Below, piece after piece: positions 1-6,059 of a stretch of 6,684 nucleotides of DNA. The translations under genes and the position numbers were made by a program. The notes beneath the pieces are model-generated. The model saw only the letters and a program-made list of their open reading frames with translations, was not told the origin of the DNA and ran no database searches. The DNA comes from Phycisphaerales bacterium (GTDB lineage: Bacteria; Planctomycetota; Phycisphaerae; Phycisphaerales; SM1A02). The stretch covers positions 1 through 6,684 of the forward strand of contig SKZB01000239.1 in assembly GCA_007127615.1 (NCBI GenBank), given 5' to 3'. Every line of letters begins with the position of its first letter. The first letter of the stretch is position 1.

Positions 1-2
1 TC

Positions 3-413
3 GCCACCAGCGGCTTCGGCATCTTTTCCCTGTTGAGCGTGTTTGCCGTCGCCGTCTACCTCGCGTTCCTGCTGTTCTTCTTCAGCAATCCGGATCGCTT
101 TTTCTTCATCGGCCGCCTGGCTCGCACCGCGGTGGACATGCGCATCGTGATCGATCTGACCCTGCTGGGTGTGTTCACCGCACTGGCGGTGCGCTTTGCC
201 CGGCGCACGCGGGCGCGGCAGATCGATGAACAGGACCGGCGCTGTCTGGTCTGCCGGCACGATGTCCACATGACGCGCACGGAACGGGGGATCGGCCGCT
301 GTCCGGAATGCGGCACGCCGTTCGTCAGAATCGGAGCCAGTGCCGAAACTGGTTCCGGAGTGAACAGCGAGGCGGGGAGCGAACCCGGAGCCGCCGATCG
401 CGACCGTCAGTAG
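3..413 (+). CDS. Membrane protein with C-terminal zinc ribbon, 5' end missing
   Basis: The frame is open to the left edge, so the true start lies outside the window; a TTG at 33 could serve as a start but lies inside a hydrophobic stretch and is probably internal. The visible part (136 residues) has one membrane segment at about residues 4-28, a short loop, a second at about 48-67, then a basic Arg-rich stretch. A zinc ribbon follows, with CLVC at visible residues 81-84 and CPEC at 100-103. The last 30 residues are Gly/Ser/Glu-rich and look disordered. Small membrane proteins ending in such a ribbon are, as I recall, common in planctomycetes. The ribbon probably lies in the cytoplasm next to the basic stretch (positive-inside rule). 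The function is unknown. murJ follows on the same strand after 105 bp, but the gap is mostly a repeat hairpin, so shared transcription is uncertain. The coding call is firm; any role is not. Confidence 0.7.
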   Translation, partial: ATSGFGIFSLLSVFAVAVYLAFLLFFFSNPDRFFFIGRLARTAVDMRIVIDLTLLGVFTALAVRFARRTRARQIDEQDRRCLVCRHDVHMTRTERGIGRCPECGTPFVRIGASAETGSGVNSEAGSEPGAADRDRQ

Positions 414-417
414 CCAG

Positions 418-502
418 GGCACCGAGGCGCGGAGGCACCAAGGCACAAAGAGTCGTGCGAGACCGGTTCTTCTTCGTGCCTCCGTGCCTCCGTGCCTTTG
501 CC
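418..502. repeat. Inverted pair of 8-bp tandem arrays (hairpin)
   Basis: The left arm (418-449) reads as four 8-bp units: GGCACCGA, GGCGCGGA, GGCACCAA, GGCACAAA. The right arm (473-502) reads TTCGTGCC, TCCGTGCC, TCCGTGCC, TTTGCC, which is the same unit on the other strand. Pairing the arms by hand (418-452 with 470-502) gives about 30 base pairs, three of them G-U, with small internal mismatches and a loop of about 17 bases. There is no T-run after the stem, so it is not a textbook intrinsic terminator. It starts 5 bp after the zinc-ribbon gene and ends 16 bp before the murJ start. It looks like a REP/BIME-like or other small palindromic repeat, but could be a degenerate mobile element. A one-armed relative lies in mqnE at 2583-2614. 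Confidence 0.8.
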
Positions 503-518
503 GCTATCCTGAAAAGCC

Positions 519-2099
519 ATGGCCGAAGGATTTGAGAAACACGCCCGGACCGTCACCCTGCTGACCGTGGCCAGTCGCGTGACGGGCCTGGCGCGTGATG
601 CTGCGCTCAGCCGCGTCTTCGGCGCCGGGCCGATCATGGACGCCTTCTTCTTTGCGTTTCTCATCCCGAACCTCTTTCGGCGGCTCTTCGGCGAGGGTGC
701 GCTCGCCGCGGCGTTCCTCCCCGTCTACTCGCGACTTCACGCGGAGGATCCCGCACAGGCGCACCGGCTCGCCTCGCTCACGATCGCCATCATGACCGTC
801 GCGCTGGGCGTGATCGTTCTTCTCGGCGAAGGGCTGCTCTTCCTGCTGTCGTGGATCAATGACTTTGATCATCTCGCGATCAATCTGATGATGATCATGC
901 TGCCCTACATGCCCCTGGTGTGTCTGGTGGCGGTCCTCGGCGCGATGCTGCAGGTGCACGGCCGGTTCGGCCCGACCGCCGCGGCGCCGATGATTCTCAA
1001 CCTGCTCATCGTCGGCAGTGCGGTCGGGCTCGTATTCATCGTCGATCATGATGATGAAGCGCAGCGCATTGCCCACGTGAGCGTGATCGCCTCGAGCGTC
1101 TTGCTCGCCGGGTTGATCCAGGTCGCGTGGTCCCTCTTTGCGCTGCGCGACCAGAGGTGGTGGCGGCGCGATTGGGCGGGCGCGTGGCCGGAGATGCGCC
1201 GCGTGATGATCCAGGTCGGTCCGATGATCCTCGGCCTGGGCGTCCTTCAGCTCAATACGCTCTTCGACGGCATCATCGCCAGTTATCCCACCGTGGTCGG
1301 CGGGACCGTGTTTGGCATCGACTACCCCATGCAGGAAGGGGCGATGGCGACCGTCAGCTTTGCGCAGCGGCTGTATCAGTTCCCGCTCGGGGTATTCGGA
1401 ATCGCCATCGCCACCGCGATCTTCCCCGCCCTCGCGCGACTGAGTGATGCCCGCGATGATTTTCTGAACATCCTGCGCCGCGGTCTTCGGCTGGTGGTGT
1501 ATATCGGCCTGCCGGCCAGCGTCGGGTTGATGCTCGTGCGCGAGCCGCTCGCGGCCGTCGTCCTGCAGGGCGGCGACTTCACCGCCGAGGACACGCGCCG
1601 CGTCGGGTTCGTGCTGCTCGGCTACGCCCCGGCGATCTGGGCGTACTCGATGGTGCACGTGCTGACCCGCGCGTTCTACGCCCGCAGCGAGTCGCGCACA
1701 CCGGTGCGCATTGCGTGTTTCGTCGTGGGCTTGAATCTCGCGCTCAACCTGATCCTCATCTGGCCGCTCGGCGAAGCGGGGCTCGCCTGGTCCACTTCGC
1801 TTTGTTCGTTCCTGCAGGTGACGCTGCTGATCATCGCCCTTCGACGCAGACTCGGCGTGATCGTTGATCGCGACGTGCGGCGAAGCTGGCTGATCGTACT
1901 CGCGCTGAGCGCGGTGATGGGGGCCGCGGTGTGGCTGGTCGGCCGGCCGCTGACGGGCGTCGAGCCGGGCTGGAGCGCCTCACTGCTCGCGCTCGCCGCG
2001 ATGGTCTTCATCGGCGGGTTGCTCTTTCTTCTCGGCTCGCTGGCGCTGCGCCGCCCGGAACTCGGCTGGGCGCTCGGCCGCGGCCCGCAGGTGCGCTGA
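519..2099 (+). CDS. murJ: MurJ, lipid II flippase (MviN family)
   Basis: MurJ moves lipid-linked peptidoglycan precursor (lipid II) across the inner membrane and belongs to the MOP exporter superfamily. The product has 526 residues, close to the usual 510-520, and is hydrophobic throughout with 13-14 likely membrane helices. The N-terminal signature is intact: SRVTGLARD at 19-27, IMDAFFFAF at 39-47, and NLFRRLFGEG at 51-60. By hand alignment, R20, R26, D41 and R54 match E. coli R18, R24, D39 and R52, and R284 in FAQRLYQFPLGVFG (281-294) matches E. coli R270; Arg 24, 52 and 270 are functionally important there. The loop before R284 is about 18 residues longer than in E. coli (about 255-275). 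The ATG at 519 gives the family's normal N-terminus, but no good Shine-Dalgarno precedes it. It lies downstream of a repeat hairpin and converges on mqnE with one base between stops. The identification is very secure. Confidence 0.97.
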   Translation: MAEGFEKHARTVTLLTVASRVTGLARDAALSRVFGAGPIMDAFFFAFLIPNLFRRLFGEGALAAAFLPVYSRLHAEDPAQAHRLASLTIAIMTVALGVIVLLGEGLLFLLSWINDFDHLAINLMMIMLPYMPLVCLVAVLGAMLQVHGRFGPTAAAPMILNLLIVGSAVGLVFIVDHDDEAQRIAHVSVIASSVLLAGLIQVAWSLFALRDQRWWRRDWAGAWPEMRRVMIQVGPMILGLGVLQLNTLFDGIIASYPTVVGGTVFGIDYPMQEGAMATVSFAQRLYQFPLGVFGIAIATAIFPALARLSDARDDFLNILRRGLRLVVYIGLPASVGLMLVREPLAAVVLQGGDFTAEDTRRVGFVLLGYAPAIWAYSMVHVLTRAFYARSESRTPVRIACFVVGLNLALNLILIWPLGEAGLAWSTSLCSFLQVTLLIIALRRRLGVIVDRDVRRSWLIVLALSAVMGAAVWLVGRPLTGVEPGWSASLLALAAMVFIGGLLFLLGSLALRRPELGWALGRGPQVR

Positions 2100-2100
2100 T

Positions 2101-3456
2101 TCAACGGATGACGCGCCACGCGCCGGTCTGCAGGTTGCGCTCGACGGGGCGATAGAGGGTGTCGCGCTCGATGGGCGTGAAGCCCGCTTCGCGGATCGCG
2201 CGCTGCAGATCCGCCACGCTCGCCTCCTGGTGGGTGGTCGGGCCTTCCAGTTTGGTGATGTCGTACCACACCACCGTGCCGTCGATGTCATCCGCGCCGT
2301 TCTGCAGCATGAACTGCGCCATCTCCAGCGTCTGCATGATCCAGAACGCCTTGACGTGCGGGAAGTTATCGAGCATCAGGCGGCAGATCGCCAGCGTGCG
2401 CAGATTCTCCAGTCCCGTCGGCGCGGGCAGATGTTCGAGCTCGCTTTCATCCGGGAAGAACGGCAGCGGGATGATCGTCTGGTGGTAGCCGCCGGAGGCA
2501 TCCGGATTCGGTAACTGTGCGCCCGGCCTGGTCAACACCACCGCTCCCGGCCAGTCGCGAATGCAGTCGGGATAACCCTCGGTCCCTTCGTCCCTTCGCT
2601 CCTTTGTCCCTTCCGCTTCGTACCCGATGCGCCGCAGCGCAATATCCTGAGCTCGCCGCAGAATGTCCATGTGCCGGATGCGCTCGTGCCGTTGATCGAC
2701 GTGCCCGTAGAGCATCGTCGCGTTGGAGTTCAGGCCGAGTTCATGCGCGGCCTTGTGCACATCCAGCCACTGGGTCGAGCGGATCTTGCCCTTGAAGACC
2801 TCATCGTGCACGCGGTCGTCGAAGACTTCCGCCCCGCCGCCGGGCAGTGATCCGAGGCCGGCGTCGATCAGATCCCGAAGCACGCTCTTGATGCCTTCGT
2901 ACCCCTGCTTGCCGCGTTGGCTGATCTTGGCGAGATGAACAATCTCCACCGCCGTGAACGCCTTGATGTGCAGCGCGGGTGCCGCCTCCCGAATCGTGCG
3001 CAGCATCGTGGTGTAATAATCGAACTTCAGCCAGGGATGGAGCCCGCCCACGATGTGCATCTCGGTCGCGCCGGAGGCGACGGCCTTGTGCGCTTCCTCG
3101 CGGATCTGCTCGACGGAATGTTCGTACGCGCCGTCCTGATCCTTCTTGCGGTGAAAGGCACAGAACTTGCACGAGAGCGCGCAGATATTCGAGTAATTGA
3201 GGTGACGGTTGATGTTGTAGTACGCCGCATCGCCGTGCAGCCGCCGGCGAACACGGTCGGCCAGTTCGCAGAGCGTCCAGATATCGGGCGTTTCGTAGAG
3301 CAGCAGTCCGTCCGCGATGGACAGCCGCTCGCCCTGATCAACCTTGTCGATGATCGGCGCGAGACGCGGGTCAAAACCGGGCTTCGGCGCGGGGCGAGGC
3401 GATTCTGTTCGGGGCGTGGTCGAAATCGTTGTCATGGTTTGGTTTCCGTCGTGCAT
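2101..3456 (-). CDS. mqnE: MqnE, aminofutalosine synthase (radical SAM)
   Basis: MqnE joins the adenosyl radical from SAM to 3-[(1-carboxyvinyl)oxy]benzoate, giving 6-amino-6-deoxyfutalosine, the second step of the futalosine route to menaquinone in the cytoplasm. The product has 451 residues. The 4Fe-4S motif CxxxCxxC is C92, C96, C99 (ICALSCKFCAF), preceded by YYNINRHLNYSN (79-90). Family blocks follow: HIVGGLHP (134-141), HIKAFTAVEI (163-172), SLPGGGAEVFDD (203-214), SNATMLYGHV (244-253), IIPLPFFP (328-335) and LMLDNFPHVKAFWIM (360-374). These fit MqnE better than its relative MqnC. Residues about 272-319 form an insertion not expected in the family and hold the peptide of an 8-bp DNA repeat. 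The start is uncertain: M1 and M8 (3435) are both possible, and neither has a clear ribosome site; the first ~25 residues are Pro/Thr-rich and not conserved. No other mqn gene is in view. Confidence 0.95.
   Translation of the reverse strand: MHDGNQTMTTISTTPRTESPRPAPKPGFDPRLAPIIDKVDQGERLSIADGLLLYETPDIWTLCELADRVRRRLHGDAAYYNINRHLNYSNICALSCKFCAFHRKKDQDGAYEHSVEQIREEAHKAVASGATEMHIVGGLHPWLKFDYYTTMLRTIREAAPALHIKAFTAVEIVHLAKISQRGKQGYEGIKSVLRDLIDAGLGSLPGGGAEVFDDRVHDEVFKGKIRSTQWLDVHKAAHELGLNSNATMLYGHVDQRHERIRHMDILRRAQDIALRRIGYEAEGTKERRDEGTEGYPDCIRDWPGAVVLTRPGAQLPNPDASGGYHQTIIPLPFFPDESELEHLPAPTGLENLRTLAICRLMLDNFPHVKAFWIMQTLEMAQFMLQNGADDIDGTVVWYDITKLEGPTTHQEASVADLQRAIREAGFTPIERDTLYRPVERNLQTGAWRVIR
2497..2643 (-). 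other. In-frame insertion of ~48 codons within mqnE
   Basis: In MqnE proteins as I recall them, the helix after the YGHV block leads directly into a segment like LQDETGGFxxFIPL. Here RRAQD (267-271) and NPDASGGYHQTIIPL (317-331) match those two halves, and about 48 extra residues (272-319) lie between them. The reading frame stays open and the flanking blocks are intact. Within the insert are codons that look uncommon for this G/C-ending gene: ACA, CGA, AGG twice, and TTA. The first third is the translated 8-bp repeat; the rest (from about residue 296) has no obvious repeat. The edges come from memory of the family, not from a computed alignment, so they may be off by several residues. Confidence 0.6.
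2583..2614 (-). repeat. 8-bp tandem array inside mqnE
   Basis: On the + strand the units are TCCCTTCG, TCCCTTCG, CTCCTTTG, TCCCTTCC, four 8-bp copies in a row, with partial units on both sides (2577-2582 and 2615-2620). In the same phase the unit can be written TTCGTCCC, one base from TTCGTGCC of the right arm of the 418-502 element. Because 24 bases are eight codons, the mqnE strand shows an 8-residue period: EGTKERRD then EGTEG (residues 282-294). Read in the matching frame on the minus strand, the right arm at 473-502 also gives a GTEARRHE-type peptide. No inverted second arm is visible nearby. The tandem structure is directly seen; the family relationship is inferred from the shared unit and period. 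Confidence 0.75.
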
Positions 3457-3529
3457 GGTAGGCCGTTCGCGTGGTTCGGGTCGTGCGGCCGGCCGCGGCG
3501 CCAGGGGTTCACAAAGTGTGCCGGTTGCC

Positions 3530-3558
3530 TTGATTGACGATTCGGAAAGGCCGATATC
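3530..3558 (+). promoter_or_regulatory. Weak candidate promoter for the coiled-coil gene
   Basis: TTGATT (3530-3535) and GATATC (3553-3558) lie 17 bp apart, an acceptable -35/-10 layout for a housekeeping sigma factor, with four and three matches to consensus. An overlapping alternative is TTGACG (3534-3539) with TATCCG 15 bp on. This is the least GC-rich part of the 159-bp divergent region between mqnE and the coiled-coil gene, and transcription of both genes must start in or near it. By chance alone such a match is quite likely. The 57 bp from here to the ATG at 3616 hold no clear Shine-Dalgarno sequence. Confidence 0.25.
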
Positions 3559-3615
3559 CGATCGCAGCGGCCCCCGCCATTCACCCCACCCTGCGACCCT
3601 TCCAGTGAGCGACCT

Positions 3616-5844
3616 ATGGATCAGAAGCCACGCGACATTGCCCCCTTCTCCGATGAGAAAGATGAGAACACCGCGGGGAATGCCTCGGCCCCGGATGAGC
3701 CGACGGCGGATGCCTCCGCCTCCCCGTCCGACGCCCGCGAACAGGGGGATCAGGTCCTCGACATCATCGCCGGGGTGGAGAACCAGCTGGCGCGGCTGAA
3801 AACCGCGCGCCAGTCCCAGGAATCGGAGATCAAGGCGTTATCGGAACGGTACGAAGCGATCGCCAGCGCCGAACAGGAACTCGAATCAGCGCGCAAGACG
3901 ATCGAGGAGGAGCAGAACCGACTCGCCGAAGAGCAGCAGAAGCTGGAAGCGGCCCGGAACGCGCTTGAAACCGATCGCGCTGCGTGGAACGAGCAGCACG
4001 ATCAGCAGGAAGCCGCACTGCGTCAGCAGCGCGAGGATCTCAATAAGCGGGAAACCGCACTGAACGAACAGCGTGAACAGCTCGCAGCCCGTGAACAGGA
4101 ACTCGAGTCCCAGCGCAGCGCCCTCGATCATGAACGTGCGGCTTTCGCCGAAGAGCGGCAGGAGCTGACCCAGCGCGTTGAGCAGGCCGAATCGAACGTC
4201 GGCGAGCTCATGCCTCAGCTCGAACAGGCGCGCACCGAACTCGAAGAGCGCGAATCGAAGCTCGCCCGGGAACGGGAGCAAAGTCAGTCCCTGCAGCGCG
4301 AGCTCGATTCACTGCGCCGCGAGCAGGCCGGGTCCACGGAACGGATCACCTCGTTGGAAAAAGACCTGGAAGACCGGCGGGAGAAGTTGTCTTCGCTCGA
4401 AAAGGAATGCGAGACGCTGCGCACGAAACTGGCCGATCGTCAGCAACATCTCGAACTGGCCGGACAGAAACTGACCGAGCTTTCCCGGGCGCTCGAAGAA
4501 CAGAACGATCAACTCGAGCAGGGGGCCGCGGCGATGGCGCTGGCGGAGCAGCAACAGCGCGAGATCCGTGAACTGAAGAGCCGGCTTGAGTCAGCCCCCA
4601 CGGCGGCCGCGCCGGGCGAGACCGACGAGACCCGGGTGGACCGGGACGCCCACGAAGCCGCCGTCCGGGAACGCGATGCGCAGATCGAAGCGCTGCAGAG
4701 TGAACTCGATGCAGCCCGCGAAGCGGCCCGGCGGGTCGATGCGCCGGGTGAAGAAGGCCACGCGGATGACGAGAATGTCGAACTGTTGCGTGAACAGATC
4801 GAAGTGCTGCAGCAGGAACTCACCGAAGCGCGCGAGCAGGCGGCCCGGGCCGACACCACGGAATCGGCGCCGGCCGACCGGACCGAAACGAGCGTCGATG
4901 CGGATCGATTGCGCGAACAGGCGCGCCGCATCAGCGAAGTCGCGAAGCATCTCAAGCGTCGCCGCGAGCGCCTCAAACGCGTGCGGCAACTGCTCAAGTC
5001 GCGCAGCCGGACCGCGCCGAGCCCGGCCCAGTCGTTCGACCAGGAACAGCATGCAGCGCAGATCGCACAGATTGATCAACGACGACAGGAGCTGGAAACG
5101 GCCAAACAGGCTCTGGCGGCATCGGAAGTTCAGATGGTTCGGCGCTGGGCCCGCGCCCGATCCGCCACGGTGGTTGTCTGGTGCGTCCTGTTGGTCCTCG
5201 GCAATGCCGCCGCGGCCTTCGTGCTGACCGACCGATTCTTTCCCGCCGAACAGACCGCTTCGGTGACGATCGAACCGCGCACGCGGCACGCCTCACCGAT
5301 GAACCCCGAGTCGGTCGAACGCTGGCAACAATGGCACGCGGAGCAGTTCTCAAACGATACGTTTCTGCGCACTTTGTCCCGTCGTATGACGGAGCGCCGC
5401 CTGGATGACTGGACCAACACGTCCACCCTGGACACCTATTTCGCTGAGCATCTCACCATCGACCACGATCCAAACGGACGACTGACGCTGACGCTGGCGG
5501 GCACCGATCGTAATGAACTGCTCGCGGTGCTCGATGTGGTGACGACAACGCTGATCGCCGAGTCGAGCCGCCAGATGGGCGTCCGGGGCGATCAGGCCTG
5601 GGCCGTTGCTGCGAACGAACGCGAATCGGGCGGCCAGACCCGGTACGCGGTGCTGAATGATTGGGGCGTTCAGGATGATCGTTTGATCCACGTCGGCGCG
5701 ATGTTCGGCGGAACCATGCTGCTCAGTTCGCTCGCCATCTTCCTGGTCTATACCCGGCTGGTACGGGCGAAGCGAATCTTCGATGAAGATGATGCCGCGC
5801 TGAACCATGATGATGGTGAGGGTTACGAAGTGCGTCTTCACTGA
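3616..5844 (+). CDS. Unrecognised long coiled-coil protein with two TM segments and a Wzz-like periplasmic domain
   Basis: The 742-residue product is not one I can name. Residues 1-44 are acidic and disordered. From about 45 to 325, 343-412, 428-462 and 475-510 it is Glu/Gln/Arg/Ala/Leu-rich coiled coil, broken by Pro/Gly linkers near 328-335 and 376-384 and an acidic linker near 413-428. A very basic patch (KHLKRRRERLKRVR, 444-457) precedes the membrane. TM1 is about 517-538 and TM2 about 691-713; arginines just before TM1 and after TM2 put both ends and the coil in the cytoplasm and residues 540-690 in the periplasm. That loop has a beta strand after TM1 (ASVTIEP, 548-554), a helical FLRTLSRRM segment, then HLTIDHDPNGRLTLTLAGTD (612-631) and a helix (633-650). 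This order resembles the base domain of Wzz-type polysaccharide co-polymerases, but I see no diagnostic proline-rich motif at TM2, so this is inference. The ATG at 3616 is the first in frame that fits; it has no strong ribosome site. Confidence 0.88.
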   Translation: MDQKPRDIAPFSDEKDENTAGNASAPDEPTADASASPSDAREQGDQVLDIIAGVENQLARLKTARQSQESEIKALSERYEAIASAEQELESARKTIEEEQNRLAEEQQKLEAARNALETDRAAWNEQHDQQEAALRQQREDLNKRETALNEQREQLAAREQELESQRSALDHERAAFAEERQELTQRVEQAESNVGELMPQLEQARTELEERESKLAREREQSQSLQRELDSLRREQAGSTERITSLEKDLEDRREKLSSLEKECETLRTKLADRQQHLELAGQKLTELSRALEEQNDQLEQGAAAMALAEQQQREIRELKSRLESAPTAAAPGETDETRVDRDAHEAAVRERDAQIEALQSELDAAREAARRVDAPGEEGHADDENVELLREQIEVLQQELTEAREQAARADTTESAPADRTETSVDADRLREQARRISEVAKHLKRRRERLKRVRQLLKSRSRTAPSPAQSFDQEQHAAQIAQIDQRRQELETAKQALAASEVQMVRRWARARSATVVVWCVLLVLGNAAAAFVLTDRFFPAEQTASVTIEPRTRHASPMNPESVERWQQWHAEQFSNDTFLRTLSRRMTERRLDDWTNTSTLDTYFAEHLTIDHDPNGRLTLTLAGTDRNELLAVLDVVTTTLIAESSRQMGVRGDQAWAVAANERESGGQTRYAVLNDWGVQDDRLIHVGAMFGGTMLLSSLAIFLVYTRLVRAKRIFDEDDAALNHDDGEGYEVRLH
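3901..4185 (+). repeat. 14-residue coiled-coil repeats with an 11-residue stutter
   Basis: Within the coiled-coil gene, residues 96-190 divide into 14-residue (double-heptad) repeats: 96-109, 110-123, then an 11-residue unit (124-134), then 135-148, 149-162, 163-176 and 177-190. Examples are LRQQREDLNKRETA, LNEQREQLAAREQE and LESQRSALDHERAA. Each opens with a large hydrophobic residue (I, L, L, W, L, L, L, F) and most carry a second Leu seven residues on. The 11-residue unit is a hendecad-type stutter, which locally relaxes or reverses supercoil in known coiled coils. The repeat is at protein level; the DNA copies have diverged. Confidence 0.6.
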
Positions 5845-5874
5845 TCGCCGGGTGAGACCGTTGCGATCCATCCT

Positions 5875-5901
5875 CCGCGTCCGAGAACACCACGGACGCG
5901 G
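5875..5901 (+). terminator. Perfect 9-bp hairpin after the coiled-coil gene, possible terminator
   Basis: CCGCGTCCG (5875-5883) and CGGACGCGG (5893-5901) are exact inverted copies around the 9-base loop AGAACACCA, and one G-U pair extends the stem outward. It starts 30 bp after the stop codon at 5844, where a terminator would be expected. No T-run follows (only GTTTGT some 12 bp later), so it may act as an mRNA 3'-end stabiliser or a Rho-linked end rather than an intrinsic terminator. Confidence 0.45.
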
Positions 5902-5932
5902 GCGACGCTGCGGTTTGTGCGGGGAGTGACCC

Positions 5933-5967
5933 GGATTATGCGCACGATCGGCCGGACCGGCGCATCC
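5933..5967 (+). other. Imperfect stem-loop in the leader of the 88-codon gene
   Basis: GGAT and GCGC (5933-5943, with a 3-base bulge) can pair with GCGCATCC (5960-5967), leaving a GC-rich loop that contains the short palindrome CCGG twice. It lies 93 bp before the start at 6060. In DNA this GC-rich such a fold is easily found by chance. Apart from this, the hairpin at 5875-5901 and the ribosome site at 6042-6053, I see nothing in the 215-bp gap between the two genes, and no convincing promoter. Confidence 0.2.
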
Positions 5968-6041
5968 ATTCATCCGATGAAACCCGTGAAGGGCTCGCCT
6001 CTTGTCTTGCGTGACTCGTCGACTCCACGGGGAGAGATGAA

Positions 6042-6053
6042 AAGGAAGGAAGG
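6042..6053 (+). promoter_or_regulatory. Strong extended Shine-Dalgarno sequence
   Basis: AAGGAAGGAAGG is three AAGG units ending 6 bp before the ATG at 6060, within a purine run (6029-6053, broken by one T). It decides the start of the 88-codon gene at 6060 over an out-of-frame ATG at 6055, which sits only one base from the last AAGG. No other gene here has a comparable site. Confidence 0.75.
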
Positions 6054-6059
6054 TATGCC

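Noticed and set aside
418..502. Reading the 8-bp arrays as a CRISPR array or as a coding region
   Set aside because: Units are only 8 bp, without spacers, and the arms are inverted. Small frames through them only echo the repeat.
504..1658. Long open frame of 384 codons on the minus strand inside murJ
   Set aside because: It is fully antisense to a certain murJ. The composition (His, Arg, Asp, Gln-rich with no hydrophobic core) is what the complement of a GC-rich membrane protein gene yields.
3487..3502. GC-rich palindromes (GGCCGGCC, GGCGCC) upstream of mqnE
   Set aside because: Such short palindromes are expected by chance in DNA of this GC content and align with no promoter or operator layout.
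2917..3537. 206-codon plus-strand frame over the 5' half of mqnE
   Set aside because: Antisense to conserved mqnE blocks, including the iron-sulfur motif, and without a recognisable domain.
4591..5289. Minus-strand frames within the coiled-coil gene (also 3886-4281 and 4509-4997)
   Set aside because: The Phe/Leu- or Ser/Arg-rich products are mirror images of Glu/Gln/Arg/Leu codon runs; the plus-strand coil with regular 14-residue periodicity is the real gene.
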